The notes beneath the pieces are model-generated. The model saw nothing but the letters and a program-made list of their open reading frames with translations, did no database searches and was not told where the DNA came from. Shown piece after piece: positions 46,912 through 56,042 of a stretch of DNA of 64,000 bases. The translations under genes and the position numbers were made by a program. Position 1 is the stretch's first letter. The number at the start of each line of letters is the position of its first letter. Source of the stretch: CAVXWV01 sp963695415 (GTDB lineage Bacteria > Chloroflexota > Anaerolineae > Anaerolineales > UBA4823); NCBI GenBank assembly GCA_963695415.1, contig CAVOGL010000006.1, forward strand, positions 1-64,000, written 5' to 3'.

Positions 46912-48450
46912 ATGAGACGCATTCGCTCGAACATCCTTTTCGCTGCAGCCAGCATCCTGGCAGTGAACCTGGTGATCATTGCCTGTGCCCGTACGATGCC
47001 GGCAGGCGATTCAGGATATTTCAGCGTGTCTGGAACCCGCCAGGCAGCTGCTCTGGATGGTCCCCGGCAAATCCAGGTAGAAATGGACAGCGAAAATGGT
47101 CAATCCCTGTACCCCACACCAACACCCGATGAACCCCACCTGCTGCCATCTGCCAGACAGGACGCACTGGAATATTCCGTGCAGTCTGGAGACACGTTGG
47201 GCACCATCGCCGAGGAACACGGCGTCAGTATCGAGCTCATCGCCCAGGCGAATGAACTGGCAAACCCGGATGTACTCGAAGTCGGTCAGCTGCTGGTCAT
47301 ACCTGTCGCCACACCCGAAGGGACAGGACCAGATTTTAAAATCATCCCCGACTCTGAGCTGGTCTATGGTCCCGGCACAATCGGGTTCAACACAGCGGAA
47401 TTCGTCAGCAGCCAGAATGGGTTCCTGAGCACATACTCCGAAGAGATCGATGGGGAGACATTCAACGGCGCTGAGATCATCCACCTGGTAGCGGAAAATT
47501 TCTCGGTCAACCCGCGTTTACTCCTGGCAGTGCTTGAATACCAATCCGGATGGGTGACGCAGGCACAGCCACCTGTCAGGGATGTTGATTTCCCCATCGG
47601 AGTGCGGAACCCGACACGCAAGGGGCTCTATCGCGAGATCGCCTGGGTGGCGAACAGCCTCAACCACGGCTACTATGTCTGGCGCGTCAACGGGAGCCCG
47701 ACATGGGTATTAGGGGATGGGAGCTCAATCCCGATTGCGGCGACGATCAACGCGGGCACGGCCGGAGTGCAGTACATGTTTTCCCAGCTCTATAACCTCG
47801 ACGGCTGGAAACAAGCAGTCGGGCAAGATGGGCTGCACGCCACTTTCACACATCTGTTTGCCTACCCCTTCTCACTCAGTTTCGAGCCCTTAATCCCCGC
47901 AGATTTACAGCAGCCGCACATGCAGCTGCCGTTCGAACTTGGCACAACCTGGTCATTCACGGGGGGACCGCATGGCGGTTGGGACAGCGGGTCTGCCTGG
48001 GCAGCCCTGGACTTTGCCCCACCCAGCGATGCTCTGGGCTGCGTGCCCAGCGACGAATGGGTGGTCGCAGTATCAGATGGAACCGTCACTCGTACCGGCG
48101 ATGGTCAGGTGATCCAGGACCTGGATGGCGATGGCTATGAACAAACCGGATGGGTGGTGCTGTATATGCACATCGAACGGAAAGACCGGGTGCAGCCGGG
48201 CACTGTTCTAAAAGCCGGTGAGCGGGTCGGGCACCCGTCCTGTGAGGGCGGTATCTCTTCCGGCACTCACGTCCACCTCGCCCGGAAATATAACGGCGAG
48301 TGGATCGCGGCTGACCAGGATATGCCATTTGTGCTGGATGGTTGGGTGTCTGTCGGAGATGGCAACATATATGATGGTTTTTTGCGCCGCGATGATCAGA
48401 CGGTTGAAGCCTATGCCGGCAGATCGGATACCAACAAGATCCGGCGGTGA
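46912..48450 (+). CDS. LysM/M23-type cell-wall lipoprotein, paralogue 1
   Basis: Lipoprotein signal with lipobox VIIAC (Cys25). LysM domain at about 86-136 (YSVQSGDTLGTIAEEHGVSI). A middle domain (about 145-340) has the lysozyme-like phrase SVNPRLLLAVLEYQSGW. The C-terminal M23/LytM-like domain has the metal/catalytic motifs GGPHGGWDSG, AALDFAPP, LYMHIER and SGTHVHLARKYNGEW. LysM binds glycan strands; M23 domains cleave peptide crosslinks, so it probably remodels peptidoglycan outside the membrane. 512 residues. First of four tandem paralogues. The stop is 11 bases before the next ATG. Confidence 0.87.
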   Translation: MRRIRSNILFAAASILAVNLVIIACARTMPAGDSGYFSVSGTRQAAALDGPRQIQVEMDSENGQSLYPTPTPDEPHLLPSARQDALEYSVQSGDTLGTIAEEHGVSIELIAQANELANPDVLEVGQLLVIPVATPEGTGPDFKIIPDSELVYGPGTIGFNTAEFVSSQNGFLSTYSEEIDGETFNGAEIIHLVAENFSVNPRLLLAVLEYQSGWVTQAQPPVRDVDFPIGVRNPTRKGLYREIAWVANSLNHGYYVWRVNGSPTWVLGDGSSIPIAATINAGTAGVQYMFSQLYNLDGWKQAVGQDGLHATFTHLFAYPFSLSFEPLIPADLQQPHMQLPFELGTTWSFTGGPHGGWDSGSAWAALDFAPPSDALGCVPSDEWVVAVSDGTVTRTGDGQVIQDLDGDGYEQTGWVVLYMHIERKDRVQPGTVLKAGERVGHPSCEGGISSGTHVHLARKYNGEWIAADQDMPFVLDGWVSVGDGNIYDGFLRRDDQTVEAYAGRSDTNKIRR

Positions 48451-48461
48451 GGAATGGAAAG

Positions 48462-50090
48462 ATGAAATCCAGATTCACATCCTTCCTTTTGGTAACCCTG
48501 ACACTGGCTGCAATGTTGGTAACTGCCTGCGCGCCGGATGAATACTGGATCCCACCGAGTTCCGGTGACAGCGTCTATGCTGCCCAACCTGGGGATACCG
48601 TAAACCAGGCAGAACAAGGGACCAACAACGTGGTGGAACCCGATCCACTGCCCACCGCCACACCAGCTACGGAAGTAGATCAGCCCGGAGATCTGGAACC
48701 GGAAACCGTGAAGGATTCTCCAACACCCACGCCGGACCCCAGGGAGAACCAGAGCAGTGAGGACTCGATCCTGTATTACACGCAGGCAGCTGACACCCTG
48801 CCGGCGGTGGCTTTCCGATTTGGGGTTAGCCCAGAAGAGATCACTTCAACTGCACCCATCCCGGAGACATCTTTCCTGAAACCCGGGCAGCTGTTGATCA
48901 TCCCGCGCGAATCCTCTAACCCTGAACCCAACAGCCTGACATCCGATGAACAACTGCTGCCGGACAGTGAATTCGTCTATTCTCCCTCAGCTTCCGATTT
49001 CGATATCACTGCTTTTGTGGATAACGCAGGGGGGAAATTGTCTACCCACAGCGAATGGCACAAGAGCACCGGGTTTGCCAGCGGTGCGGAGATCGTCCAG
49101 CGGGTGGCAATCGAAAACAGCATCAACCCACGCCTGCTACTCAGCCTGCTTGAATATGAAAGCGGCTGGGTGTACGGGCAGCCAGCCAGTGCCCAGGCTG
49201 AGGAGTATCCGTTGGGCTACGTGGATGAATTGGAAAAAGGTCTTTACCGGCAGCTGGTCTTTGCCGTCAACCAGCTTTCCACCGGTTATTATGCCTGGCG
49301 GGAGGGCAGGTTATCGGAGGTCGTCATGGCAGACGGCAGCCGCCTGCACCTTGCGCCGACGCTGAACGCCGGAACGGTGGCGCTTTATTACTACTTCGCT
49401 CAAAGGCTGAGCCTGGATGCACTGCCCGGCGCCCTTTCGAGCCAGGGGGGTCTGCCCGGACTCCACCAGGCGATGTTTGGCGATCCATGGGAACGCGCCC
49501 GGATCGTGGAACCACTCTACCCGGCAGACATCCACCAACCCCCATTGATCCTGCCCTTCCAACGCAACTGGGGATGGGCTTTCACCGGCGGTCCGCACGG
49601 CGCCTGGGAACGCGACGGCGCCTTTGCTGCCCTGGATTTTGCCCCAGGCAGCAATGAACCGGGATGTGTGCGCTCCATCGCCTGGGTGGTCGCCGCCACA
49701 GATGGGCTGGTAACACGCACCGGATCCGGCATTGTCGTGCTTGACCTGGATGGCGACGGTTTCGAACAAACTGGCTGGGTACTGGTTTACCTGCACGTAT
49801 CCACGGAAGACCGCATCCCGGTGGGTACCTGGGTAGGTACAGGGGATCAGCTCGGACACCCATCGTGTGAGGGTGGAATTTCCACCGGCACGCACCTGCA
49901 CATTGCCAGGAAGTATAACGGCGAGTGGGTACCGGCTTCGGGTCCACTGCCCTTCAACCTGGGAGGCTGGGTGGCTCAACCGAGCGACGAGGCGTATAAA
50001 GGCACCATGGTGCGCGACGGTGTGACCATTACCGCTTCCACCAATGCCACCAGCAAATCATTCATCGAGCGAACACCGGATGACCCGTGA
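48462..50090 (+). CDS. LysM/M23-type cell-wall lipoprotein, paralogue 2
   Basis: Lipobox LVTAC (Cys23), then an acidic Pro/Thr linker. LysM is degenerate (TQAADTLPAVAFRFGVSPEE). The middle domain contains SINPRLLLSLLEYESGWVYG; this copy alone keeps a Glu-Ser-Gly-Trp resembling the catalytic Glu of lytic transglycosylases. The M23-like part has GGPHGAWERDG, AALDFAPG and STGTHLHIARKYNGEW. About 542 residues. Start ATG 48462 with AGGA upstream; a GTG at 48447 is possible. Its last codons overlap the next gene. Confidence 0.87.
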   Translation: MKSRFTSFLLVTLTLAAMLVTACAPDEYWIPPSSGDSVYAAQPGDTVNQAEQGTNNVVEPDPLPTATPATEVDQPGDLEPETVKDSPTPTPDPRENQSSEDSILYYTQAADTLPAVAFRFGVSPEEITSTAPIPETSFLKPGQLLIIPRESSNPEPNSLTSDEQLLPDSEFVYSPSASDFDITAFVDNAGGKLSTHSEWHKSTGFASGAEIVQRVAIENSINPRLLLSLLEYESGWVYGQPASAQAEEYPLGYVDELEKGLYRQLVFAVNQLSTGYYAWREGRLSEVVMADGSRLHLAPTLNAGTVALYYYFAQRLSLDALPGALSSQGGLPGLHQAMFGDPWERARIVEPLYPADIHQPPLILPFQRNWGWAFTGGPHGAWERDGAFAALDFAPGSNEPGCVRSIAWVVAATDGLVTRTGSGIVVLDLDGDGFEQTGWVLVYLHVSTEDRIPVGTWVGTGDQLGHPSCEGGISTGTHLHIARKYNGEWVPASGPLPFNLGGWVAQPSDEAYKGTMVRDGVTITASTNATSKSFIERTPDDP

Positions 50091-51855
50091 ACCGAGGAAC
50101 GTACCGGTCCTGCTGCTCTTGATTTCCTTAATGCTGGGCTTCATCAGTTCCTGCCAGACACAGCGTATCACAACCCCTTCCCAGGCACCAGTTAGCGAAG
50201 AACCGTCGACTGAAAAAATGGAGAGGTCAAAGCTGGTGGTGGAATCCCAGGCAGAAGTAACAGAATCTGAAAGAGATGCAGAAGCCCCACACGAGCTGCA
50301 GGTCGGACTTGATGCCACACCAACAATCCCCGCGGCAGTCAAAACCGCTGATGAAGACCTGCCACCGGCAAACCCGTCCGGATCAGGCAGCTGGTACTAT
50401 CGCGCCCAATCTGGGGATACGATCACAGCCGTGGCAAGACGCTTCAGTCTGCACCCGGCAGAAATCCAGTTCTCAGAGAATGTGCACAGCACAGGTTTGC
50501 TCAATCCCGGCGAAATCCTGTTCCTGCCCCGATTAGGTGAGAAATCCCAACCGGATGCCAACAGAATTCTGCCCGGGGAAGATGAAAGGGGGTGGCTGCT
50601 GCCGGACAGCGAGATCGTTTATGGACCATCTGCGAAGGATTTTTCGATTAACAGGTACCTGAGCCAGACCAAAGGCAGCCTGAAAAATTACCAGGAATGG
50701 CTGGAGAGCAGCGGGTGGACATCAGCTGCACAGGTGATCGAGCGCGTGGCTTTAGAAAACTCGATCAATCCCCGTCTGCTGCTAGCCATCCTGGAATGGG
50801 ATTGCGCCTGTGTGCTCAATGCGCCAGATGAACTGCACAGAAATCTGCTGGACAGCGGGTATGTGCTGGGGATCGAAGATTACCACCGAAAAAGCCTGTA
50901 CGGTCAACTGAGCTGGGCTGCAACAAGGCTGGCTGAAGGTTATTATGGCTGGCGGGTTGGCTCTGCGCCTCTCACCGAATTAAATCTTCCTATATCAAAA
51001 GTATTGGCAGCCGATTCGAATGCCGGAACAGCCGCGCTGGTGACATATTTCACCCGCTCGCTAGAATGGCGGGTGAAGGTCAGCGGGCTGACTGGCGACA
51101 GCGGGCTGACTGGCGACAGCGACCCGACTGACGCCAGCGACCCAACTGACGCCGACGGTTCGACCGGCGCCAGCAGATGGTTGTCCGCCCTGGACCGCCA
51201 AGCAGGCATCGCCATGCTGCATACAGAAATGTTCGGTGATGCGTGGGAGCGCGACCGGGCTTCCGGGCAGCTGCTGCCCGGAGGGCTGGAGCAACCCGAG
51301 TTGACGCTGCCGTTTGAATCCGACTGGACGTGGAGCCTGACCAGCGGACCTCACCCCGCCTGGGAAGACGAGGGTGCATTGTCCGCCCTGGATTTCGCGC
51401 CTGCGAGCGCTGAATCAGGATGTAAACCCTCACCGGCGTGGATACTTGCAGCGGCGGATGGCAGGGTCCTGCGCTCGGGAAACGGGATCGTCGTCCAGGA
51501 ATTGGACGATGACGGGTACGAGGGCAGCGGGTGGGCGTTGGTGTATATGCATGTGCATGAGGAAGAACGTGTGCCGGCTGGCAGCCTGCTGAAAACAGGC
51601 GACCGGATCGGTCATCCTTCCTGCGAGGGCGGACCAGCTACCGGCACTCACCTGCATTTCGCGCGAAAGTACAACGGAGAGTGGATCGCCGCCGATGGAC
51701 CGGTGCCTTTCAACCTGGATGGATGGGTGGCAAAAAATGGCGACAAGCCCTACGAAGGCAGCCTGGTGCGTGAAGACCAGGTCGTTACTGCAAACGTTTT
51801 TGGTCCTGCGACCTCATGGATCAAGAGACCCTCGACTGAGGGAGAGATGCCATGA
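50080..51855 (+). CDS. LysM/M23-type cell-wall lipoprotein, paralogue 3
   Basis: Lipobox FISSC (Cys25); LysM at about 118-165 (YRAQSGDTITAVARRFSLHP). The middle domain has SINPRLLLAILEWDCACV, where the Ser-Gly-Trp of its sisters is lost. An 18-bp repeat inserts (SGLTGD)2(SDPTDA)2 before the M23-like part. That part keeps SGPHPAWEDEG, SALDFAPA and ATGTHLHFARKYNGEW. About 591 residues. ATG 50080 overlaps the previous stop by 11 bases; its own stop overlaps the next ATG. Confidence 0.87.
   Translation: MTREPRNVPVLLLLISLMLGFISSCQTQRITTPSQAPVSEEPSTEKMERSKLVVESQAEVTESERDAEAPHELQVGLDATPTIPAAVKTADEDLPPANPSGSGSWYYRAQSGDTITAVARRFSLHPAEIQFSENVHSTGLLNPGEILFLPRLGEKSQPDANRILPGEDERGWLLPDSEIVYGPSAKDFSINRYLSQTKGSLKNYQEWLESSGWTSAAQVIERVALENSINPRLLLAILEWDCACVLNAPDELHRNLLDSGYVLGIEDYHRKSLYGQLSWAATRLAEGYYGWRVGSAPLTELNLPISKVLAADSNAGTAALVTYFTRSLEWRVKVSGLTGDSGLTGDSDPTDASDPTDADGSTGASRWLSALDRQAGIAMLHTEMFGDAWERDRASGQLLPGGLEQPELTLPFESDWTWSLTSGPHPAWEDEGALSALDFAPASAESGCKPSPAWILAAADGRVLRSGNGIVVQELDDDGYEGSGWALVYMHVHEEERVPAGSLLKTGDRIGHPSCEGGPATGTHLHFARKYNGEWIAADGPVPFNLDGWVAKNGDKPYEGSLVREDQVVTANVFGPATSWIKRPSTEGEMP
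51082..51153 (+). repeat. Four 18-bp in-frame repeats inside paralogue 3
   Basis: Units at 51082, 51100, 51118 and 51136; the first two are AGCGGGCTGACTGGCGAC, the others AGCGACCC(G/A)ACTGACGCC. They encode an acidic, flexible insert absent from the three paralogues. Confidence 0.9.
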
Positions 51856-53381
51856 AGCTGCGGACCACGAACAGGCAGGAACCAGGGTTTGTTGCCAGGT
51901 TTATGCTGGCAGCCTTATCCCTGGCGCTATTCCTGGCAGCATGCTCATCCGGCTCCTCATCAGGACTGCCAGTACCCGGTGAACCGGACAACGCGGCAGC
52001 TTTAGAGCAGACGCCTCAACCTGTTGAGGAACCGATCACGATTACACCCTTCCCCACCCGCCCTGTGTATGGACCCGGCGAGCAGGTCGATTACATCGCC
52101 CAGACCGGCGACAACCTGCCAGCACTGGCAGAGCGTTTTTATTCCACCGTGGCTGAAATTATGGCTGCTAACCCCTTCATCCCGGAAGGGGCGACAACGA
52201 TGCCTGCGGGCATGCCGATGAAAATCCCCATCTATTATCGACCACTGTGGGGACCAGGATATAAGATAATCCCGGACAGCGAATTTATCAATGGTCCAGC
52301 GATGGTGGGCTTCGACACGGCAGAATTTGTAAACAGCCACCCGGGCTGGTTGAAAGATTACACAGCCTATGCCTCTCAGGCAACGCGCAGCGGTGCAGAG
52401 ATCATCGACCTGGTGGCTCGGAATTACAGCGTCAGCCCGCGGCTGCTGCTGGCGCTGGTAGAGTACCAGGCGGGAGGTCTCAGCCAGGCAGTGGTAGACC
52501 CGGCAAAAGACGTGTACCCGCTTGGGTATGCTGCTTATGACCACAAAGGGCTTTATTTGCAGCTAAATTGGGCTGCCAATGCGCTTAATAACCAGTATTA
52601 CGCCTGGCGGCAGGGACAACTGCTCGAGATCGAACTAAAAAACGGTAAACTCGAACGACTCGACCCATGGCTGAATGCAGCCACTGCCAGCCTGCACGTT
52701 TATTTCAATAACCTTTATGCAGAAGATGATTACCTGCACGCCATCGCACACGATGGCTTTGCGCAGGTATACAAAGAGCTGTATGGTGATCCCTGGCAGA
52801 ACGAGCAAGCTCACATACCAGGGAGCCTGTCGCAGCCGGAGTTTATCCTGCCGATCGAGCTGGGGGAGACCTGGGCATTCACAGGGGGACCACATTCCGC
52901 CTGGGGAATTGGGGAACCGAAGGCAGCGCTGGATTTTGCCCCGCCAGTGATGTCCGGACGCTGTGATACGGCGGGCAGCTGGACGGTGGCTGTGGCAGAC
53001 GGCGTCATCGTCCGCTCTGAGACAGGGCAGATCATGATCGACCTGGATGGAGACGGGGACGAGCGCACAGGCTGGAATGTGTTTTACCTGCACATCGCAA
53101 CCGAAGGAAGGGCAGAATCAGGAACGATCGTAAAGCGGGGCGATCCGGTTGGACATCCTTCCTGTGAGGGGGGGCGCAGCACGGGCTCTCACATCCACCT
53201 TGCGAGAAAATACAATGGTGAATGGATCCCGTCCGAAGGCGTGCTCGCTTTCAATTTGGAAGGCTGGCTGGCATACAATGGGTCCGAAGATTACCGCGGC
53301 TCGCTGGTTCGCGGCAGCCAGACCGTGGTTGCCAACGTAAATTCGGATGCAGGCAGCTTTATCAAGAGTGAACGGCGCTGA
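51852..53381 (+). CDS. LysM/M23-type cell-wall lipoprotein, paralogue 4
   Basis: Lipobox FLAAC (Cys31). LysM at about 80-130 (YIAQTGDNLPALAERFYSTV). The middle domain has SVSPRLLLALVEYQAGG. The M23-like part has GGPHSAWGIGE, AALDFAPP and STGSHIHLARKYNGEW. 509 residues. ATG 51852 overlaps the preceding stop (ATGA), so translation is coupled. It ends the operon; AT-rich sequence and a new promoter follow. Confidence 0.87.
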   Translation: MKLRTTNRQEPGFVARFMLAALSLALFLAACSSGSSSGLPVPGEPDNAAALEQTPQPVEEPITITPFPTRPVYGPGEQVDYIAQTGDNLPALAERFYSTVAEIMAANPFIPEGATTMPAGMPMKIPIYYRPLWGPGYKIIPDSEFINGPAMVGFDTAEFVNSHPGWLKDYTAYASQATRSGAEIIDLVARNYSVSPRLLLALVEYQAGGLSQAVVDPAKDVYPLGYAAYDHKGLYLQLNWAANALNNQYYAWRQGQLLEIELKNGKLERLDPWLNAATASLHVYFNNLYAEDDYLHAIAHDGFAQVYKELYGDPWQNEQAHIPGSLSQPEFILPIELGETWAFTGGPHSAWGIGEPKAALDFAPPVMSGRCDTAGSWTVAVADGVIVRSETGQIMIDLDGDGDERTGWNVFYLHIATEGRAESGTIVKRGDPVGHPSCEGGRSTGSHIHLARKYNGEWIPSEGVLAFNLEGWLAYNGSEDYRGSLVRGSQTVVANVNSDAGSFIKSERR

Positions 53382-53457
53382 CCTTCCCCACATTTTATAA
53401 TTCCTGAATTTATATTCAATAATCTTTATAATAACATTTATAATATCAATATATGTA

Positions 53458-53485
53458 TTGACATTTCTTAATTGATGTGTATAAT
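53458..53485 (+). promoter_or_regulatory. Consensus promoter for the DUF2089 cassette
   Basis: TTGACA (53458-53463), a 16-base spacer and TATAAT (53480-53485), set in very AT-rich sequence. It stands 32 bases before ATG 53517. Confidence 0.8.
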
Positions 53486-53516
53486 TAAGTAAATCAACAA
53501 TCGAAAGGTGTATTCA

Positions 53517-53903
53517 ATGAACGCTGTTCCAACCCTGTGCCCAATTTGTGGCGGTGAGACTACCGTAACCCGCATTTACTGCCGGGACTGTGACACCACT
53601 ATCGAAGGGCGTTTTTCGACTGCCGGACCTTTCAGCCAGCTAAGTCTTGCACAGCTGGAGTTTGTTGAGATATTTGTGCGCTGCGAAGGAAAAATATCGC
53701 GCATGGAGGATGAGATTGGGCTTTCCTACCCCACGATCCGCAACCGCCTCCACGAGGTCATCCGTGCGTTGGGGTATGAGCCTGGGAGCAGCGATGAGCC
53801 GATCGGACTCACCGAAAAAGAACGGCAGCGCATCCTGGAAGACCTGGATAAGGGCTTGATCAGCGCAGATCAAGCGATGAACCTGCTCAAAGAAACCGAG
53901 TAA
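53517..53903 (+). CDS. DUF2089 family zinc-ribbon/HTH regulator
   Basis: N-terminal zinc ribbon (CPICGGE...YCRDCDTTIEG, residues about 8-33), then a helix-turn-helix region (LSYPTIRNRLHEVIRALGY) and a C-terminal helical motif RILEDLDKGLISADQAMNLL. This is the DUF2089 family, thought to be a DNA-binding regulator. 128 residues. AAAGG precedes ATG 53517; a GTG at 53508 is less likely. First of four same-strand genes that all end or begin with the same helical motif, so it probably regulates them. Confidence 0.88.
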   Translation: MNAVPTLCPICGGETTVTRIYCRDCDTTIEGRFSTAGPFSQLSLAQLEFVEIFVRCEGKISRMEDEIGLSYPTIRNRLHEVIRALGYEPGSSDEPIGLTEKERQRILEDLDKGLISADQAMNLLKETE

Positions 53904-53964
53904 AAGGAAAAACTGGAGGACCAGCGCCAAGGTGACTGGTTTCGATGGAAAAGTGAGAAACATT

Positions 53965-55236
53965 ATGGAACAAAAAACAATCACAGCCAGCATGAATGTC
54001 AATGTAACCATCCAGGAAGTCATGGGAGATTTGCAGGTGAAGGGATGGGAACGCCCCGAAATCCAGCTGCGCGCCGAACCAGACTGCCTGCAGATCAACG
54101 AGGATGGCGAGCGCGTCGAGATCACCTGCAGCAGCGACCTGGCAGTGCGCCTGCCCAGCACGGCAGCGATAACGCTGGGACAATCCCACGGTGATGCGCG
54201 CTTTAAACTGCTCGAGGGTGTGCTGACCATTCGTGAGGCAAATGGCAACCTGATCCTGCGCAGCATCGGTAAAATCAACATCGAACAAGTCCATGGCAAC
54301 CTGACCATCCGGCAGATGACGGCTGATCTGCACGCAGGTCAAGTCCACGGTAACGCTATCGTGCGTGAGGCGACCGGAAACTGCAATTTCGAGCACATCT
54401 TCGGCAACCTGGATGCAGCCTCGGTGGACGGGAGCGTGTGGGCTGAGGTGGATGGAAATGCTAAATTGAAACTGTACCAGATGCTGGGCGACGAATATAA
54501 GATCAGCGCCGATGGAAACATCTTCGTGGACCTGGTCAATGATGCAAGCGCAAGGTTGAAATTATCCAGCGAGAGCGGTCAAATCCGGGTACGATTGCCA
54601 GGCAATACACAAACCCTGCGAGAAGAAGAATTCGAGCTGACATTGGGTGAGGGTGCAGCCCTGGTGGAGCTGAACGCCGGAGGATCGGTGAGTGTCTCCG
54701 GGCTTGAGACCCACTGGGAGGGACCGGGTTTCACAGACGAGGCAGAACCTTTCCTGGGATTACCAGAAGATTTCAGCGAGCGGATTGCCAACCAGGTAGA
54801 AGCTCAAATCGAAGCACAGATGGACGTGATCACGCGCCAGATGAACGAACAACTGTCAAGCATGACGGCGGCGTTCAACAGGTACGGAATGACCGGCGAA
54901 GAAGCCGATGAGATGATGGAAGAAACGCGTAAAAAGAGCGCAGAAGCGGCAGCGAGGGCAGAGGAAAAAATGCGCCGGGCGCAGGAGAAGCTAGAAAAGA
55001 AAATGGAGAGGTACAAAGACCGCAGGCGCGTCCATGTGGTTGGACCCCAGGGAACAACCGGGGGCAGCAGGAATTGGTCGTTCAACTGGAATTCACGCAA
55101 AGCGCCGCCGGCTCCGCCTGCACCGCCTGAAATGAGCGAAGAAGAAAGACTGATGATCCTGAAGATGCTGGAAGAGAAAAAGATCTCTCTCGATGAGGCA
55201 TCGAAATTACTGTCAGCAATCGATGGTGAGGTGTGA
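53965..55236 (+). CDS. DUF4097-like repeat protein with coiled coil and SHOCT-like tail
   Basis: Residues about 1-260 form a beta-helix-like series with repeated phrases (GVLTIREANGNLILRSIG, VHGNLTIRQM, VHGNAIVREATGNCNF), like DUF4097/putative adhesins. An alpha-helical coiled coil follows (about 275-375: SAEAAARAEEKMRRAQEKLE), then a Pro-rich hinge. It ends with LMILKMLEEKKISLDEASKL, the motif shared by the whole cassette. There is no signal peptide, so the beta domain may sit in the cytosol or leave by an unknown route. GTG 53932 is an alternative start. Confidence 0.78.
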   Translation: MEQKTITASMNVNVTIQEVMGDLQVKGWERPEIQLRAEPDCLQINEDGERVEITCSSDLAVRLPSTAAITLGQSHGDARFKLLEGVLTIREANGNLILRSIGKINIEQVHGNLTIRQMTADLHAGQVHGNAIVREATGNCNFEHIFGNLDAASVDGSVWAEVDGNAKLKLYQMLGDEYKISADGNIFVDLVNDASARLKLSSESGQIRVRLPGNTQTLREEEFELTLGEGAALVELNAGGSVSVSGLETHWEGPGFTDEAEPFLGLPEDFSERIANQVEAQIEAQMDVITRQMNEQLSSMTAAFNRYGMTGEEADEMMEETRKKSAEAAARAEEKMRRAQEKLEKKMERYKDRRRVHVVGPQGTTGGSRNWSFNWNSRKAPPAPPAPPEMSEEERLMILKMLEEKKISLDEASKLLSAIDGEV

Positions 55237-55243
55237 TGTGACG

Positions 55244-56023
55244 ATGAACGAAGAAGAACGCATGAAGATCCTGGAGATGATCGAAGCGGGGACGATCTCG
55301 GCTGAAGAGGGACTGCGCCTGCTACAGACGGCAACGGATGATGCAGACTCTGACTCTCCAGAGGCAGTTAAAAGCCCTGATCCGGCAAGCCGCTCTGCAA
55401 GCTTCCTGGAATTCTCCTTCGATTCAGATGCGAAGGAAACTCCCACTGCGGAGCCAGGAGCTGAAGTTATCGAGCCAGGCGGATTTGAAGAAGCCAGGAC
55501 AAGCGGGAATGCACCCCGCCAGGATCAAACCTTCCATGATACCGAAGAGATGGACGACCGTTCGTTTGAACCCCTGCCTGCCGATGTGGAAAAATGGCGG
55601 CGGTGGTGGATGGCGCCATTGTGGGTGGGCGTGGTGGTGACGGTTCTATCCGGGATGTGGATGTATTCATCGTTCACCAACCAGGGCTTCAGCTTTTGGT
55701 TTGCCTGTTCCTGGTTCCCATTTATGCTCGGGGTCGGGATGATGGCATTAAGTTACGCCAGCCGCAGGTCGCGATGGCTGCACGTGCGCGTGCAGCAGAA
55801 ACCAGGCGAGCGCCCCCAAAACATCGCCATCAGCATGCCTCTGCCTCTGGGACTGGCAACCTGGTTTTTCCGTTATTTTGGTCAGTTCATCCCTGATTTA
55901 CCAGACATCCGCATCGATGAAATCCTCAGGGCGGTGAGTGAAAGTACCGGTCCTGAGAACCCATTCTATGTTGAGGTGGACGAGGGATCTAATGGTGAGA
56001 AAGTAAAAGTTTATATAGGATAA
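55244..56023 (+). CDS. Membrane protein with SHOCT-like motif
   Basis: Begins MNEEERMKILEMIEAGTISA, the cassette's shared motif (about residues 6-28). An acidic linker, two membrane segments (about 125-145 and 153-172) and a C-terminal domain follow. That domain contains WLHVRVQ, SMPLPLGLATWF and EKVKVYIG, and resembles the C-terminal domain of the next protein. About 259 residues. Probably a membrane anchor or sensor of the cassette. Function unknown. Confidence 0.72.
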   Translation: MNEEERMKILEMIEAGTISAEEGLRLLQTATDDADSDSPEAVKSPDPASRSASFLEFSFDSDAKETPTAEPGAEVIEPGGFEEARTSGNAPRQDQTFHDTEEMDDRSFEPLPADVEKWRRWWMAPLWVGVVVTVLSGMWMYSSFTNQGFSFWFACSWFPFMLGVGMMALSYASRRSRWLHVRVQQKPGERPQNIAISMPLPLGLATWFFRYFGQFIPDLPDIRIDEILRAVSESTGPENPFYVEVDEGSNGEKVKVYIG

Positions 56024-56042
56024 GCGGGTAAAGAAGAGGACA

